This document shows, in pieces, positions 26,658 to 35,135 of a stretch of 53,163 bases of DNA. The notes beneath the pieces are model-generated. The model made no database searches, was not told the origin of the DNA, and was given only the letters and a program-made list of their open reading frames with translations. The translations under genes and the position numbers were made by a program. The DNA lies in NCBI GenBank assembly GCA_019748155.1, contig JAIEPY010000015.1, positions 1 through 53,163 of the forward strand, read 5' to 3'. Position 1 is the stretch's first letter. The number at the start of each line of letters is the position of its first letter. Source of the stretch: Burkholderiales bacterium. Its GTDB lineage: Bacteria; Pseudomonadota; Gammaproteobacteria; Burkholderiales; UBA11063.

Positions 26658-27153
26658 ATATTTAATTATCGGTTTGGCTATTTTATCAGCAGGGGTTTTT
26701 GCTGATAATAATTATCAGGATTTTAATAAGCCCGCTCGATTGAAAGAGTTAACTCCCGAGCAATATCAAGTGACCCAAAAAAGCGCTACTGAGCGAGCGT
26801 TTCACAATCAATACTGGGATAATCATGCTGCGGGAATTTATGTTGACGTAGTCTCTGGGGAACCATTATTTAGCTCCAAAGATAAATATGATTCTGGAAC
26901 TGGTTGGCCAAGTTTTAGTAAACCAATTGATAGTAAATATATTACCACTAAAGTAGACCATGGTTTTTTCAGCACTCGTACTGAAGTTATGTCTCGCTAC
27001 GCAAATTCGCATCTTGGACATGTCTTTGATGATGGTCCTGCTCCAACAGGAATGCGCTATTGTATGAATTCTGCCGCGTTGCGTTTTATACCCGAGAGTC
27101 AAATGAAACAACAGGGATATGGACAATATTTACCATTAGTTGCAGCTAAATAG
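26647..27153 (+). CDS. msrB: Exported peptide methionine-R-sulfoxide reductase MsrB
   Basis: 168 residues from a GTG start at 26647, chosen because AAGGAGG lies six bases upstream and a signal peptide ([18 protein letters not shown]) follows directly. Catalytic Cys139 is in [11 protein letters not shown], with SGTGWPSF and RSRYAN-like ([13 protein letters not shown]) motifs. The usual zinc-binding CxxC pairs are absent (SGEPLFSS instead), so it is the zinc-free type. It forms an exported repair pair with MsrA; no thioredoxin-like electron donor for the periplasm is next to them. Confidence 0.93.
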   Translation: MKNKYLIIGLAILSAGVFADNNYQDFNKPARLKELTPEQYQVTQKSATERAFHNQYWDNHAAGIYVDVVSGEPLFSSKDKYDSGTGWPSFSKPIDSKYITTKVDHGFFSTRTEVMSRYANSHLGHVFDDGPAPTGMRYCMNSAALRFIPESQMKQQGYGQYLPLVAAK

Positions 27154-27178
27154 CGCCGAACAAACAGGAAGTAACAAA

Positions 27179-27349
27179 ATGAAATCTTTAGATATTATCA
27201 TCATTACCTTAATAGGGATAGGCGCCCTACTTTGGATTGGTAGACTGCTATTACGCATCAAAAGAAAAACTGAAGCATCAATTTGTAATGGTTGCAGCAT
27301 AGACACACCGAAAGTGAAGCACTTTACCGCACAAGATAAAGGCAGTTAA
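27179..27349 (+). CDS. Single-helix membrane protein with CxxC
   Basis: 56 residues: one membrane helix (residues 5-24), a basic patch RIKRKTE, then ICNGCSID and a polar tail. The start at 27179 has AGGAAG upstream. Size and layout resemble FeoB-associated or other small Cys-rich membrane proteins, but there is no iron gene here. It sits 25 bases after msrB and 9 before the hydroxylase gene. The CxxC could bind metal or carry electrons to its neighbours, which is conjecture. Confidence 0.6.
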   Translation: MKSLDIIIITLIGIGALLWIGRLLLRIKRKTEASICNGCSIDTPKVKHFTAQDKGS

Positions 27350-27358
27350 AATTAGTGA

Positions 27359-28186
27359 ATGAATATGAGTAATTATCTAACGCTTCATGAAAGCTTATTC
27401 CGGCTAATGGTTTTCATTATGGTCTTGGCTAGCGTAGCAATCTGGGAGATAATCTCACCACGACGTAAATTAAAGATTAGCAAACCCTATCGCTGGATAA
27501 ATAATCTAGGTTTGGTATTACTAAACACTATTTTACTCCGGCTTATTTTCCCAGTAGCCGCAACTGGAGTCGCATGGTGGGCAATCCAACATGATTTTGG
27601 CATTATAAACTATTGGCATTTATCTGGCTGGTGGGTGATTGGATTGTCTACCATCATCCTTGATTTTGCGATTTATTTACAGCACGTCCTGTTTCACAAA
27701 TTACCTTGGCTGTGGAAACTACACCAAGTTCATCATGCGGATTTAGATTATGATGTCACCACCGGAGCACGTTTTCATCCTCTTGAAATCATTTTATCAA
27801 TGCTGATTAAATTTGCAGTAGTTATAATCTTAGGTATCCCAGTAGTCGCGATAATTATTTTTGAGATTTTATTAAATGCTACCGCAATGTTTAATCATGG
27901 CAATATTCGACTACCATACTCAGTAGATAAATTACTACGTTTAATATTAGTGACACCAGATATGCATCGCGTACACCACTCAGTAGTAATGAAAGAACTA
28001 AACTCCAACTTTGGATTTAACATCCCATGGTGGGATCGACTCTGTGGAACCTATCGGGTTCAACCACAAGCCGGACACAAAAACATGGTGATTGGGTTGA
28101 ATTATTTGCGTGATGCGCGAGTAACACAAAATTTAGCTAAAATGCTGTGTCTACCATTTAAACAGCTAAATAACACAGCTAATTAA
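27359..28186 (+). CDS. Sterol desaturase / fatty acid hydroxylase family membrane protein
   Basis: A 275-residue protein with about four membrane segments and the di-iron histidine boxes HVLFH, HQVHH and HRVHHS in the expected order, plus a His in GARFHPLEI. The family inserts oxygen or double bonds into lipid chains or head groups at the membrane. The start could be 27359 or the ATG six bases later. It is part of a closely spaced gene run from msrA to the symporter; the lipid substrate is unknown. Confidence 0.88.
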   Translation: MNMSNYLTLHESLFRLMVFIMVLASVAIWEIISPRRKLKISKPYRWINNLGLVLLNTILLRLIFPVAATGVAWWAIQHDFGIINYWHLSGWWVIGLSTIILDFAIYLQHVLFHKLPWLWKLHQVHHADLDYDVTTGARFHPLEIILSMLIKFAVVIILGIPVVAIIIFEILLNATAMFNHGNIRLPYSVDKLLRLILVTPDMHRVHHSVVMKELNSNFGFNIPWWDRLCGTYRVQPQAGHKNMVIGLNYLRDARVTQNLAKMLCLPFKQLNNTAN

Positions 28187-28200
28187 ACAGAAAGAAAATC

Positions 28201-29016
28201 ATGAGTAAATTTAAATTGCTGGTTATGATGTGGAGCCTGTTCTTAGCAACGCTAGCGCTGGCAGCCCCGCAAAAGGATTTGTGGCCAATTTGGCAAGCAA
28301 ATAATCCAAAGTCACTAGCTACCATAGACAATAGTAATTATCAGAAATTTCTCACTAAATATATCACCACTGATTCTAGTGGAGTCAATTTAGTTGCCTA
28401 CTCTAAGGTGAGTACTGCAGATCAGCAAATGCTGGAAGGATACCTCAACTACCTCTCTAATATTAAAATCTCTGGGTACAATCGTAATGAACAATTGGCC
28501 TACTGGGCAAATTTATATAATGCGCTAACTATTGACACTATCTTAAAGCACATGCCAGTAGAGAGTATTTTAAAAGTTAAACTCGGTGGAGTATTTAGTT
28601 CAGGTCCGTGGGATGCTAAACTAATCAAAGTTGAAAACAACGAGCTCTCCTTAAATGATATTGAACATCGGATTATCCGCCCAATTTGGAATGACTCCCG
28701 CACTCACTATATCTTAAACTGTGCATCATTTAGCTGCCCAAACCTGCAAAAAGCTCCGTTTAGCGGCGCAAATATAGCTAACTCACTCAATAGTGCAGCA
28801 ATTGCTTACGTAAATAGCCCACGCGGAGTTAGTATTAATGATGGTAAACTAACTGTTTCACAAATTTATGAATGGTATGGCGATGATTTTGGCACTAGTC
28901 AACAACAAATCATTAGTCAAATAAGTAAATATGCCAATCCCACGCTCAAATTACAATTGGCAAAATTCACTCATATCAATAAATATGAATATAACTGGTC
29001 ATTAAATGGAAAATAA
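28201..29016 (+). CDS. DUF547 exported protein
   Basis: A 271-residue protein with a signal peptide (cleaved near LATLALA) and a DUF547 core: QLAYWANLYNALTIDTILKH, GGVFSSGPWDAKL, LSLNDIEHRIIRPIW and YILNCASFSCPNLQ with its conserved cysteines. DUF547 has a cysteine-protease-like look and is often next to TVP38 and lipid genes in bacteria. No activity is established. It starts 14 bases after the hydroxylase gene and ends 7 before the TVP38 gene. Confidence 0.88.
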   Translation: MSKFKLLVMMWSLFLATLALAAPQKDLWPIWQANNPKSLATIDNSNYQKFLTKYITTDSSGVNLVAYSKVSTADQQMLEGYLNYLSNIKISGYNRNEQLAYWANLYNALTIDTILKHMPVESILKVKLGGVFSSGPWDAKLIKVENNELSLNDIEHRIIRPIWNDSRTHYILNCASFSCPNLQKAPFSGANIANSLNSAAIAYVNSPRGVSINDGKLTVSQIYEWYGDDFGTSQQQIISQISKYANPTLKLQLAKFTHINKYEYNWSLNGK

Positions 29017-29023
29017 CAATTAA

Positions 29024-29731
29024 ATGAAAAACTTAAAACGCTTTACCCCATTAATTATAATCGCGGTAATTATTATTGCCGCAATTAAATTTAATATTAT
29101 GCATTACCTTAATTTTTTAAGCCTGCAACAATACCATGCCCAATTAGCATTATATGTACAAAATCACTATTTCTTATCAATTACAATTTTTTGTATTTGT
29201 TATATAGTGCTTGTAACCGCTTCAATTCCTGGAGCTAGTATTTTTTCTTTATTAGCCGGATTTCTATTTGGTAGTATTATTGGCACATCTCTGGTGGTAA
29301 CTTCTGCAACCATTGGTGCAACTCTACTGGTAATTGCAGTACAGCTAGCTTTTGGTGAAAGTGTAGCAGCTAAAATCGGGAGTAAGGTAAAACTTATGGA
29401 AACTAATTTCAAACAAAATGCTTTTTATTATCTATTAAGTTTAAGATTTCTCCCGATCATGCCCTTTTGGTTGATAAATTTAGCCGCTGGAATCTTTAAT
29501 GTCAGATTACGTGATTTTATTTTAGCTACTTTTCTGGGAATAATTCCCGGCACTTTTGTTTATGTAAATATTGGTTCTAGCTTAACTAGTGTTTTTGCGC
29601 AAAATTCAAGTGAATTTAAATTAAGCTCGCTAATTAGTCCGCAAATTTTGCTGGCACTAACCTTACTTGGCATCATTTCATTTATTCCAGTGATTGTCAA
29701 ATCATTAAAAAAAGGTAAAACCCGTGGCTAA
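29024..29731 (+). CDS. TVP38/TMEM64 (SNARE-associated) family membrane protein
   Basis: A 235-residue protein with five or six membrane segments and the family core SIPGASIFSLLAGFLFGSIIG, LRFLPIMPFWLINLAAGIFN and FLGIIPGTFVYVNIG. Relatives (DedA/VTT domain) act as lipid scramblases or flippases. The next gene overlaps its end by 8 bases; a TVP38 protein paired with, or fused to, a flavin disulfide oxidoreductase is a familiar arrangement. A role in moving lipids across the inner membrane is plausible. Confidence 0.88.
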   Translation: MKNLKRFTPLIIIAVIIIAAIKFNIMHYLNFLSLQQYHAQLALYVQNHYFLSITIFCICYIVLVTASIPGASIFSLLAGFLFGSIIGTSLVVTSATIGATLLVIAVQLAFGESVAAKIGSKVKLMETNFKQNAFYYLLSLRFLPIMPFWLINLAAGIFNVRLRDFILATFLGIIPGTFVYVNIGSSLTSVFAQNSSEFKLSSLISPQILLALTLLGIISFIPVIVKSLKKGKTRG

Positions 29732-31151
29732 TCATCATTATGATATTTGTATAATTGGTGCTGGCGCTGGTGGTTTAAGTGTAGCTGCTGGTGCGTGTCA
29801 ATTTGGTATCAAAGTTGCATTAATTGAGGGGCATCAGATGGGTGGTGATTGCCTTAATTATGGCTGCGTACCATCTAAAGCCTTACTGGCTAGCGCGAAG
29901 CACTATTATACAATAACTGAATCTGTCAAATTTGGCTTCCACGCTAGCGCTAAGCCAGTAATAATTAGCAAGGTAATGGAATCAGTACGTCAGGTAGTTG
30001 CTAATATCGCGCCGCATGATTCGGTGGAACGTTTTACTGGCCTGGGTGCTAGCGTTTATCAAGGTTATGCTAACTTTGTTGACAGCAAGAGTGTCAAAGT
30101 TAATGATGATATTATTACCGCCAAGTACTTTGTTATTGCGACTGGTTCTTCACCAGTAATACCACCAATTCCCGGCTTAGATAAGGTGAGCTATCTAACT
30201 AATGAAACTATTTTTAACTTGACTGAAACCCCGGAGCATTTATTGGTAATTGGCGGTGGTCCGATTGGCTGTGAATTAGCTCAAGCTTTTTTAATGCTCG
30301 GCATCAAGGTAACCCTCCTTAATTTAGGCAAAATCTTGCCGCGCGACGAAGCTGATTTAGTTGCTGAATTACGCCAGAACATGCTCAATCAAGGACTAAA
30401 CCTTCTGGAAGATATTAAGCTACTTCGAATTGACTATAATCAGGCTCAACAAATCGAAATAGTCGTAGAAGTAAATGGCAGAGAACAAATCATTAGTGGA
30501 TCACACCTATTGCTTGCCACCGGACGTAAAGCTAATTTAGATCGACTAAATCTAGCGGCAGCAGACATTCAGCATACACCACACAAAATTACCGTCGATG
30601 AACGCTTAAGAACCTCGAATAAGAAAATTTTTGCCATAGGTGATGTAGCGGGAGATTATCAATTTACCCATATAGCGGGCTACCATGCAGGAATTGTGAT
30701 TCGCAATATCATTTTTCGACAACGAGCAAAAGCTAGCTACCAAGCAGTGCCATGGGTGAGCTATACTTATCCTGAGTTAGCGCATGTCGGATTACTTGAA
30801 TGCGAAGCCCAAGCTCAATATCCTCATGACACGCTAGTCAGTCAATTTGAATATAAAAGAAATGACCGAGCTCAGGCTGAACGTGAGCTCTTAGGGAAAA
30901 TCAAACTAATTACAACTAAAAAAGGTAAAGTATTGGGTGTGTCAGTCTTGGGGCTAAATTCTGGCGAATTGCTTGCGCCATGGATAGATCTAATCAATCG
31001 TGGCGAGAGTGTCAAAGCATTAACCAAAAACATTATCCCCTACCCAACTCTGAGCGACTTAAATAAGCAAGTGGTTGGCGAATATTATAAACCGCTACTT
31101 TTTTCGGCAAAAGTAAAATTTATTGTTAAAATTCTAAAATTTTTCTGGTAA
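29724..31151 (+). CDS. Pyridine nucleotide-disulfide oxidoreductase, mercuric reductase/Lpd-like
   Basis: A 475-residue FAD enzyme. CIIGAGAGGLSVAAGA binds FAD, GGDCLNYGCVPSKALL holds the redox pair Cys43/Cys48, LLVIGGGPIGCELAQAF binds NAD(P)H, and KKIFAIGDVAG closes the FAD site. The C-terminal HPTxSE motif that supplies the catalytic His in Lpd and MerA reads PYPTLSDLNKQV here, with Tyr440 in place of the His. No MerA N-terminal metal domain is present. The TVP38 partner suggests a membrane-linked redox reaction, not lipoamide or mercury chemistry. Confidence 0.88.
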   Translation: MANHHYDICIIGAGAGGLSVAAGACQFGIKVALIEGHQMGGDCLNYGCVPSKALLASAKHYYTITESVKFGFHASAKPVIISKVMESVRQVVANIAPHDSVERFTGLGASVYQGYANFVDSKSVKVNDDIITAKYFVIATGSSPVIPPIPGLDKVSYLTNETIFNLTETPEHLLVIGGGPIGCELAQAFLMLGIKVTLLNLGKILPRDEADLVAELRQNMLNQGLNLLEDIKLLRIDYNQAQQIEIVVEVNGREQIISGSHLLLATGRKANLDRLNLAAADIQHTPHKITVDERLRTSNKKIFAIGDVAGDYQFTHIAGYHAGIVIRNIIFRQRAKASYQAVPWVSYTYPELAHVGLLECEAQAQYPHDTLVSQFEYKRNDRAQAERELLGKIKLITTKKGKVLGVSVLGLNSGELLAPWIDLINRGESVKALTKNIIPYPTLSDLNKQVVGEYYKPLLFSAKVKFIVKILKFFW

Positions 31152-31159
31152 GCAAGCAC

Positions 31160-31750
31160 ATGCTCGAACAAAAATATCGTCACCATTACCAAAAAATATT
31201 TATTACTCCGATATTAAAAGTAGGTTGTAAACTTTCTCCAACCGCAATTACCGTACTATCTGGTGTAGTTGGATTACTGGTTATTCCGGCAGTGTATTTT
31301 CATTATCCGTGGCTGGCAATATTTATACTGGCTTTTTCTGGCTATCTGGATACCCTGGATGGGTCTGTCGCGCGAGCCTGTGATAGATCGAGCCAATTAG
31401 GTGGCGCCCTGGATATTGTAATGGATCGAATCGTCGAAAGTGCCGTAATTTTTGCACTTTATTTGGTTGATCCAAGCCGTGGAATCGCTTGCTTTTTGAT
31501 GCTATTTGCCAATCTAATCTGCATTACCAGTTTTCTCGTGGTTGGGATCTTCGTCGAGCAAAACAGCAATAAAAGCTTTTTCTATCATAATGGTTTGATT
31601 GAAAGAGCTGAAGCGTTTATTTTTTATGCATTGATGATTGTACTTCCTGGTTTATTTACGCCACTGGCTTATGCTTATATTGTTTTAGTTTTATTAAGTG
31701 CGTTCTTACATCTGCGTTTTTTTCATTTTTGGCAGAAGGATAATGCCTAA
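31160..31750 (+). CDS. CDP-alcohol phosphatidyltransferase family enzyme
   Basis: A 196-residue membrane enzyme with the full signature DGSVARACDRSSQLGGALDIVMDR (given here as its key residues: D-G, A-R, G, D, D). It transfers a diacylglycerol-phosphate group from CDP-diacylglycerol to an alcohol such as glycerol phosphate, inositol phosphate or choline. Whether it is a second PgsA-like enzyme or makes an unusual head group cannot be read from the sequence. It overlaps the symporter gene by one base (TAATG). Context suggests phospholipid head-group remodelling. Confidence 0.88.
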   Translation: MLEQKYRHHYQKIFITPILKVGCKLSPTAITVLSGVVGLLVIPAVYFHYPWLAIFILAFSGYLDTLDGSVARACDRSSQLGGALDIVMDRIVESAVIFALYLVDPSRGIACFLMLFANLICITSFLVVGIFVEQNSNKSFFYHNGLIERAEAFIFYALMIVLPGLFTPLAYAYIVLVLLSAFLHLRFFHFWQKDNA

Positions 31751-33090
31751 TGGGAATAATTTCAGCCTCACTCTGCTTTTTATTGATTGCTTACTATAGC
31801 CTTAGAAACTCTAATCAAGTAAAGTCACAAGATGAATATTTGTTAGCTGGGCGGCATACTAAGCTCTTGCCTCTGATAGCAACACTGGTAATGACTGAAT
31901 TTAATACCGGAACTTTAATTTCTTTCTCATCTTTGGGGTATTTAGCTGGCTATTGGGCATTAGCAATGCCGTTTATTTTCCTAATTGGACTACTTTTTTA
32001 TACTTTAACCGTAGCTAAGAAATGGAAGCAATTCAATGGGGTATCCGTAGCACATTTTTTTGCTACTCGCTATGGACGAAAATTAGAATTATTGGTTGCG
32101 GGAGTGTTATTTCTAGCGATGCTTGGCTTTAGTGCTGCTTATATCAAGTCACTAACTTTGCTAATGCTGCCACTAATTCCGATCAATTCTTTAGTCTTAA
32201 GTGCCGCGCTAGTAATAGTTATTTTATTGCTAACCCTGCGTGGAGGATTAAGCTCTATTATTGCACTAGATGTCTTATCTTTTATTTTTGTTATAATTTT
32301 CTTTCCGCTTTTGGTATATTTTAGTTATCACCTTCCACAGAGTAATCAGATTCCAGCATTTAATTTAGCGCAAATGCAAGCATTACTGCCACCTAAATTT
32401 ATCATTTCATTAATAATTTTAACCATGTTTAGCTATATTATTGCTCCTTGGTATGGGCAAAAAATCGTCGCTGCCAAAACTCAGCAAACCGCCTATTTCG
32501 CAGCCGCAATTGCCGCAATAATAATATTTTTACTCTATGGTTTAGCAATTTTGGCGACTGTCATTCTGCGTAGCAAGGGCGTAAAATTAACAGATATTCA
32601 ATTGGGATTACCCTATTTGATTCGCAATGCACTACCGCACGCTCTGCAAGGAGTGGCATATGTTGTGCTATTTTTTGTTGCAGCAAGTACTTTAGCCGGC
32701 GTATGGAATGCCATGGTAACTTTAATCGTGGGAAGTATTTTTAAGTCAAACTCAGGTAAAGTTAATTCCAATATTTTATGGGTACTAATCTGTGCAATCA
32801 TTGCATATATTATTGCCAATAGCTTAATTGATAATATTTTAAGTAAAATGATTTTGTTCAATATTCCTATCGTTGCATTTTGTTTTGCATTACTTGCCGG
32901 GTTTTATTGGTCAAAGGCAAACAGCCAAGGTGCTTATGTTAGTATTTTAGCTGGTATAATTTGGGGTGTGTTTTGTTATTTTTATGTTGGTGAAGCAGGT
33001 AATTACACTTGGTATTGGGCTATTTATGGTATCCCGCTAATCTTTATCAGTGGAATAAGCGCATCACTTTTTGGTGCTAAAAAATCTTAG
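31750..33090 (+). CDS. Sodium:solute symporter family transporter
   Basis: A 446-residue transporter with about 12 membrane segments. The SSS pattern is seen early as EYLLAGRHTKLLPLIATLVMTEFNTGTLISF (key features: GR, T-E-F) and later as FVAASTLAGVWNAMVTLI. Relatives import choline, proline, pantothenate or sugars with sodium. Translational coupling to the CDP-alcohol phosphatidyltransferase makes uptake of the head-group alcohol an attractive idea. It is shorter than most family members by roughly 50 residues. Confidence 0.85.
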   Translation: MGIISASLCFLLIAYYSLRNSNQVKSQDEYLLAGRHTKLLPLIATLVMTEFNTGTLISFSSLGYLAGYWALAMPFIFLIGLLFYTLTVAKKWKQFNGVSVAHFFATRYGRKLELLVAGVLFLAMLGFSAAYIKSLTLLMLPLIPINSLVLSAALVIVILLLTLRGGLSSIIALDVLSFIFVIIFFPLLVYFSYHLPQSNQIPAFNLAQMQALLPPKFIISLIILTMFSYIIAPWYGQKIVAAKTQQTAYFAAAIAAIIIFLLYGLAILATVILRSKGVKLTDIQLGLPYLIRNALPHALQGVAYVVLFFVAASTLAGVWNAMVTLIVGSIFKSNSGKVNSNILWVLICAIIAYIIANSLIDNILSKMILFNIPIVAFCFALLAGFYWSKANSQGAYVSILAGIIWGVFCYFYVGEAGNYTWYWAIYGIPLIFISGISASLFGAKKS

Positions 33091-33123
33091 TTCTTTAATC
33101 ATTCTCTTTAAGAAAGAATATTT

Positions 33124-33549
33124 ATGAATAAAAAAATTATCTTTATTGGCTTTATCGCAGGATTTATCTCAACCATAGTATTTCACCAAGGCGTCTTGGA
33201 GATTTTATTTCAATTCGGGATTATCCCTAAAGCACCATATGCAATGACTCCAACCAAACCTTTTGCCATTCCAGCCTTCATTTCACTGGCTTTTTGGGGT
33301 GGAATATGGGGGATTATCCCAGCGGTGATATTCAAACATAATTCGGTTAAATTTGCTTATTGGTTGAAATTATTTATTTTTGGCGGAGTTTTTCCTCCGC
33401 TATGCGCCGCATTGATTGTTTTCCCATTAAAAGAAATTGCCATGAATTATACTCCGCCAACTATATTTCTCATGTTTATGATTAATGCAATCTGGGGCAT
33501 TGGGACAGGAGTAGTAATTCAAGTATTCCGAAGATTTTCCAGATTTTAA
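33124..33549 (+). CDS. Small four-helix membrane protein, unknown
   Basis: A 141-residue hydrophobic protein with about four membrane segments. Recognisable features are [20 protein letters not shown] near the start and [15 protein letters not shown] in the middle. I cannot name its family with confidence. It follows the symporter by 33 bases with an AAGAAAG-like site upstream and may be the last gene of the same transcript. Confidence 0.6.
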   Translation: MNKKIIFIGFIAGFISTIVFHQGVLEILFQFGIIPKAPYAMTPTKPFAIPAFISLAFWGGIWGIIPAVIFKHNSVKFAYWLKLFIFGGVFPPLCAALIVFPLKEIAMNYTPPTIFLMFMINAIWGIGTGVVIQVFRRFSRF

Positions 33550-33740
33550 TGGCGATTAGCTATTTCATCAGCTATCATCTCTGCTTGTTTCAAAACGATT
33601 TCTGTTGCTAATAATTGCATATCAGGCGGGTAAGCATATTTTCTTAAAATACGTTTAACCGCCACTTACTTTACTGGGCAAGCAGTTATGCTTCTTCTTT
33701 AATTTGCGCTTTTAGTGCCGTAAAGCGCTCCACAAATTAA
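33546..33740 (-). pseudogene. Type I restriction enzyme HsdR, C-terminal remnant
   Basis: The minus strand from about 33667 to 33546 encodes [20 protein letters not shown] then [18 protein letters not shown] and a stop. This is the C-terminal block (VxRxLRKYxYPPD...A...VLxQAE) of HsdR, the motor/nuclease subunit of type I restriction systems. A short upstream piece (FVERFTALKAQIKEEA) lies in another frame and ends with a stop, so the gene is both truncated and frameshifted. No hsdM or hsdS is present. A scar of a lost restriction locus. Confidence 0.6.
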
Positions 33741-33749
33741 ACCACCAGC

Positions 33750-35135
33750 TTAATAAATGATGGTGGTAATCGACTTCGCGGCAAAGCTTAGTTCAGCTAC
33801 TTGCTGCGTTGCAACATCTTTCAACACGCAAGAAATCGCCTTGTGCTGTTGATTAAGCACAACTAGTACGACTTGATTATCTGGAGTAATAAAAGCCGTG
33901 CTTTCCAGCTGCGAAGTAAACGAGCTATGCGCAATCCGCCGCGACCCCGCCGGAACAAACTTGCTAAAGTGACCGATAAAATAGTACGAAGGTTGTAAGC
34001 GAATGCTTTGCTGCGTTGCATCACAAATAATCGGAGCACTACAATAATTACCCACATGATTCGGTCCACCATTTTGATCTAGTAACAAGTTCCAGTCGAT
34101 ATAGCTTGAAAGTCCGTTGTTAAAATTACCAATCAAATCGTGGGCATATTTCTCACCAAATTCCCACGGTGATTGACTAACTGTCACGCTTTCATTGCCA
34201 CCGCTATTGGTTGGTGCACCCAATGATAATTCAACGCATCCTTCGGTAAACATCAGCTCTTTATCCGGGAAAAACTCGCGACATAGCCGTAAATTTTCAA
34301 AATGATCACCAGAATACCAATGTACGCCAATTCCATGTACCAGCGGATAAAGGGTTGGATCAGCCAAAATTTCCCGCGATCGTTCAAAAGCCCGCTCTTT
34401 ATTATGATCCCAAATCACGATTTTAGAGGCAGTTAAACCTGCTGCGACCAACGCTGGCGCAAGGTAGTCACGAATAAAAATTTGCTCTTCCTGTGCAGTA
34501 TAAATACACGACTCCCACCGCTGTACGGCCTTAGGTTCGTTTTGTATCGTCAGGTACTCAATCTCAAGTCCTTCTGCCTGATAAGCTTGCAGGTACTTAA
34601 GCAGATAATTCGCATAGTTGGCATAATGCTCAACTAAAAGTTTGCCACCATACAACAGATGTTGGTTATCTTTCATCCACGCCGGTGGGCTCCATGGAGA
34701 TGCCATCAGCTGAAGTTTACCACCAGCAGCTGCAACGCACTCATGGATAAATGGCAGTAAATATTGCTGATCGCGCGCGATCGAAAAGCTCGCCAGAGAA
34801 TGATCATTTTCGTCCACATAGCTGTAGTTACCTAAAGAGAAGTCACAACTCGCAATATGCGTGCGCCCCAAATTGTAGCGCAATCCGTTCGTACCAAAAT
34901 AAGCCTCGCGAATGCGACTACGATTGCTCTCGTCCATACTAAAATAATTTAACGCCGAAGATTCGGTAAATGCTCCGCCAAATCCCTTAATTTCCTGATA
35001 ACAAATATCTGGATAGAGCATCAATAAATTCATTTCAAGTTGACGCTCATCGGCATTAAAGCTCACTTCATCCAAAAGTTTAAATTGCTCAATTGAATTT
35101 TGTTGAGATTGAATAATTTTTAACTTCTTAGCCAT
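33750..35135 (-). CDS. GH30 glycosidase (glucosylceramidase-like), cytoplasmic
   Basis: A 461-residue GH30 enzyme: GFGGAFTESSALNYF at the start, MASPWSPPAWMKDN, the acid/base Glu in YLTIQNEPKAVQRWES and the nucleophile Glu in LMFTEGCVEL. The C-terminal beta-domain ends SITTIIY. Family members cleave beta-glucosides such as glucosylceramide. There is no signal peptide, so it acts on imported substrates. Its start overlaps the MFS gene by 8 bases, and the stop codon lies inside an ACCACCA/TGGTGGT inverted repeat that may help termination. It is the last gene of the beta-glucoside operon. Confidence 0.92.
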   Translation of the reverse strand: MAKKLKIIQSQQNSIEQFKLLDEVSFNADERQLEMNLLMLYPDICYQEIKGFGGAFTESSALNYFSMDESNRSRIREAYFGTNGLRYNLGRTHIASCDFSLGNYSYVDENDHSLASFSIARDQQYLLPFIHECVAAAGGKLQLMASPWSPPAWMKDNQHLLYGGKLLVEHYANYANYLLKYLQAYQAEGLEIEYLTIQNEPKAVQRWESCIYTAQEEQIFIRDYLAPALVAAGLTASKIVIWDHNKERAFERSREILADPTLYPLVHGIGVHWYSGDHFENLRLCREFFPDKELMFTEGCVELSLGAPTNSGGNESVTVSQSPWEFGEKYAHDLIGNFNNGLSSYIDWNLLLDQNGGPNHVGNYCSAPIICDATQQSIRLQPSYYFIGHFSKFVPAGSRRIAHSSFTSQLESTAFITPDNQVVLVVLNQQHKAISCVLKDVATQQVAELSFAAKSITTIIY

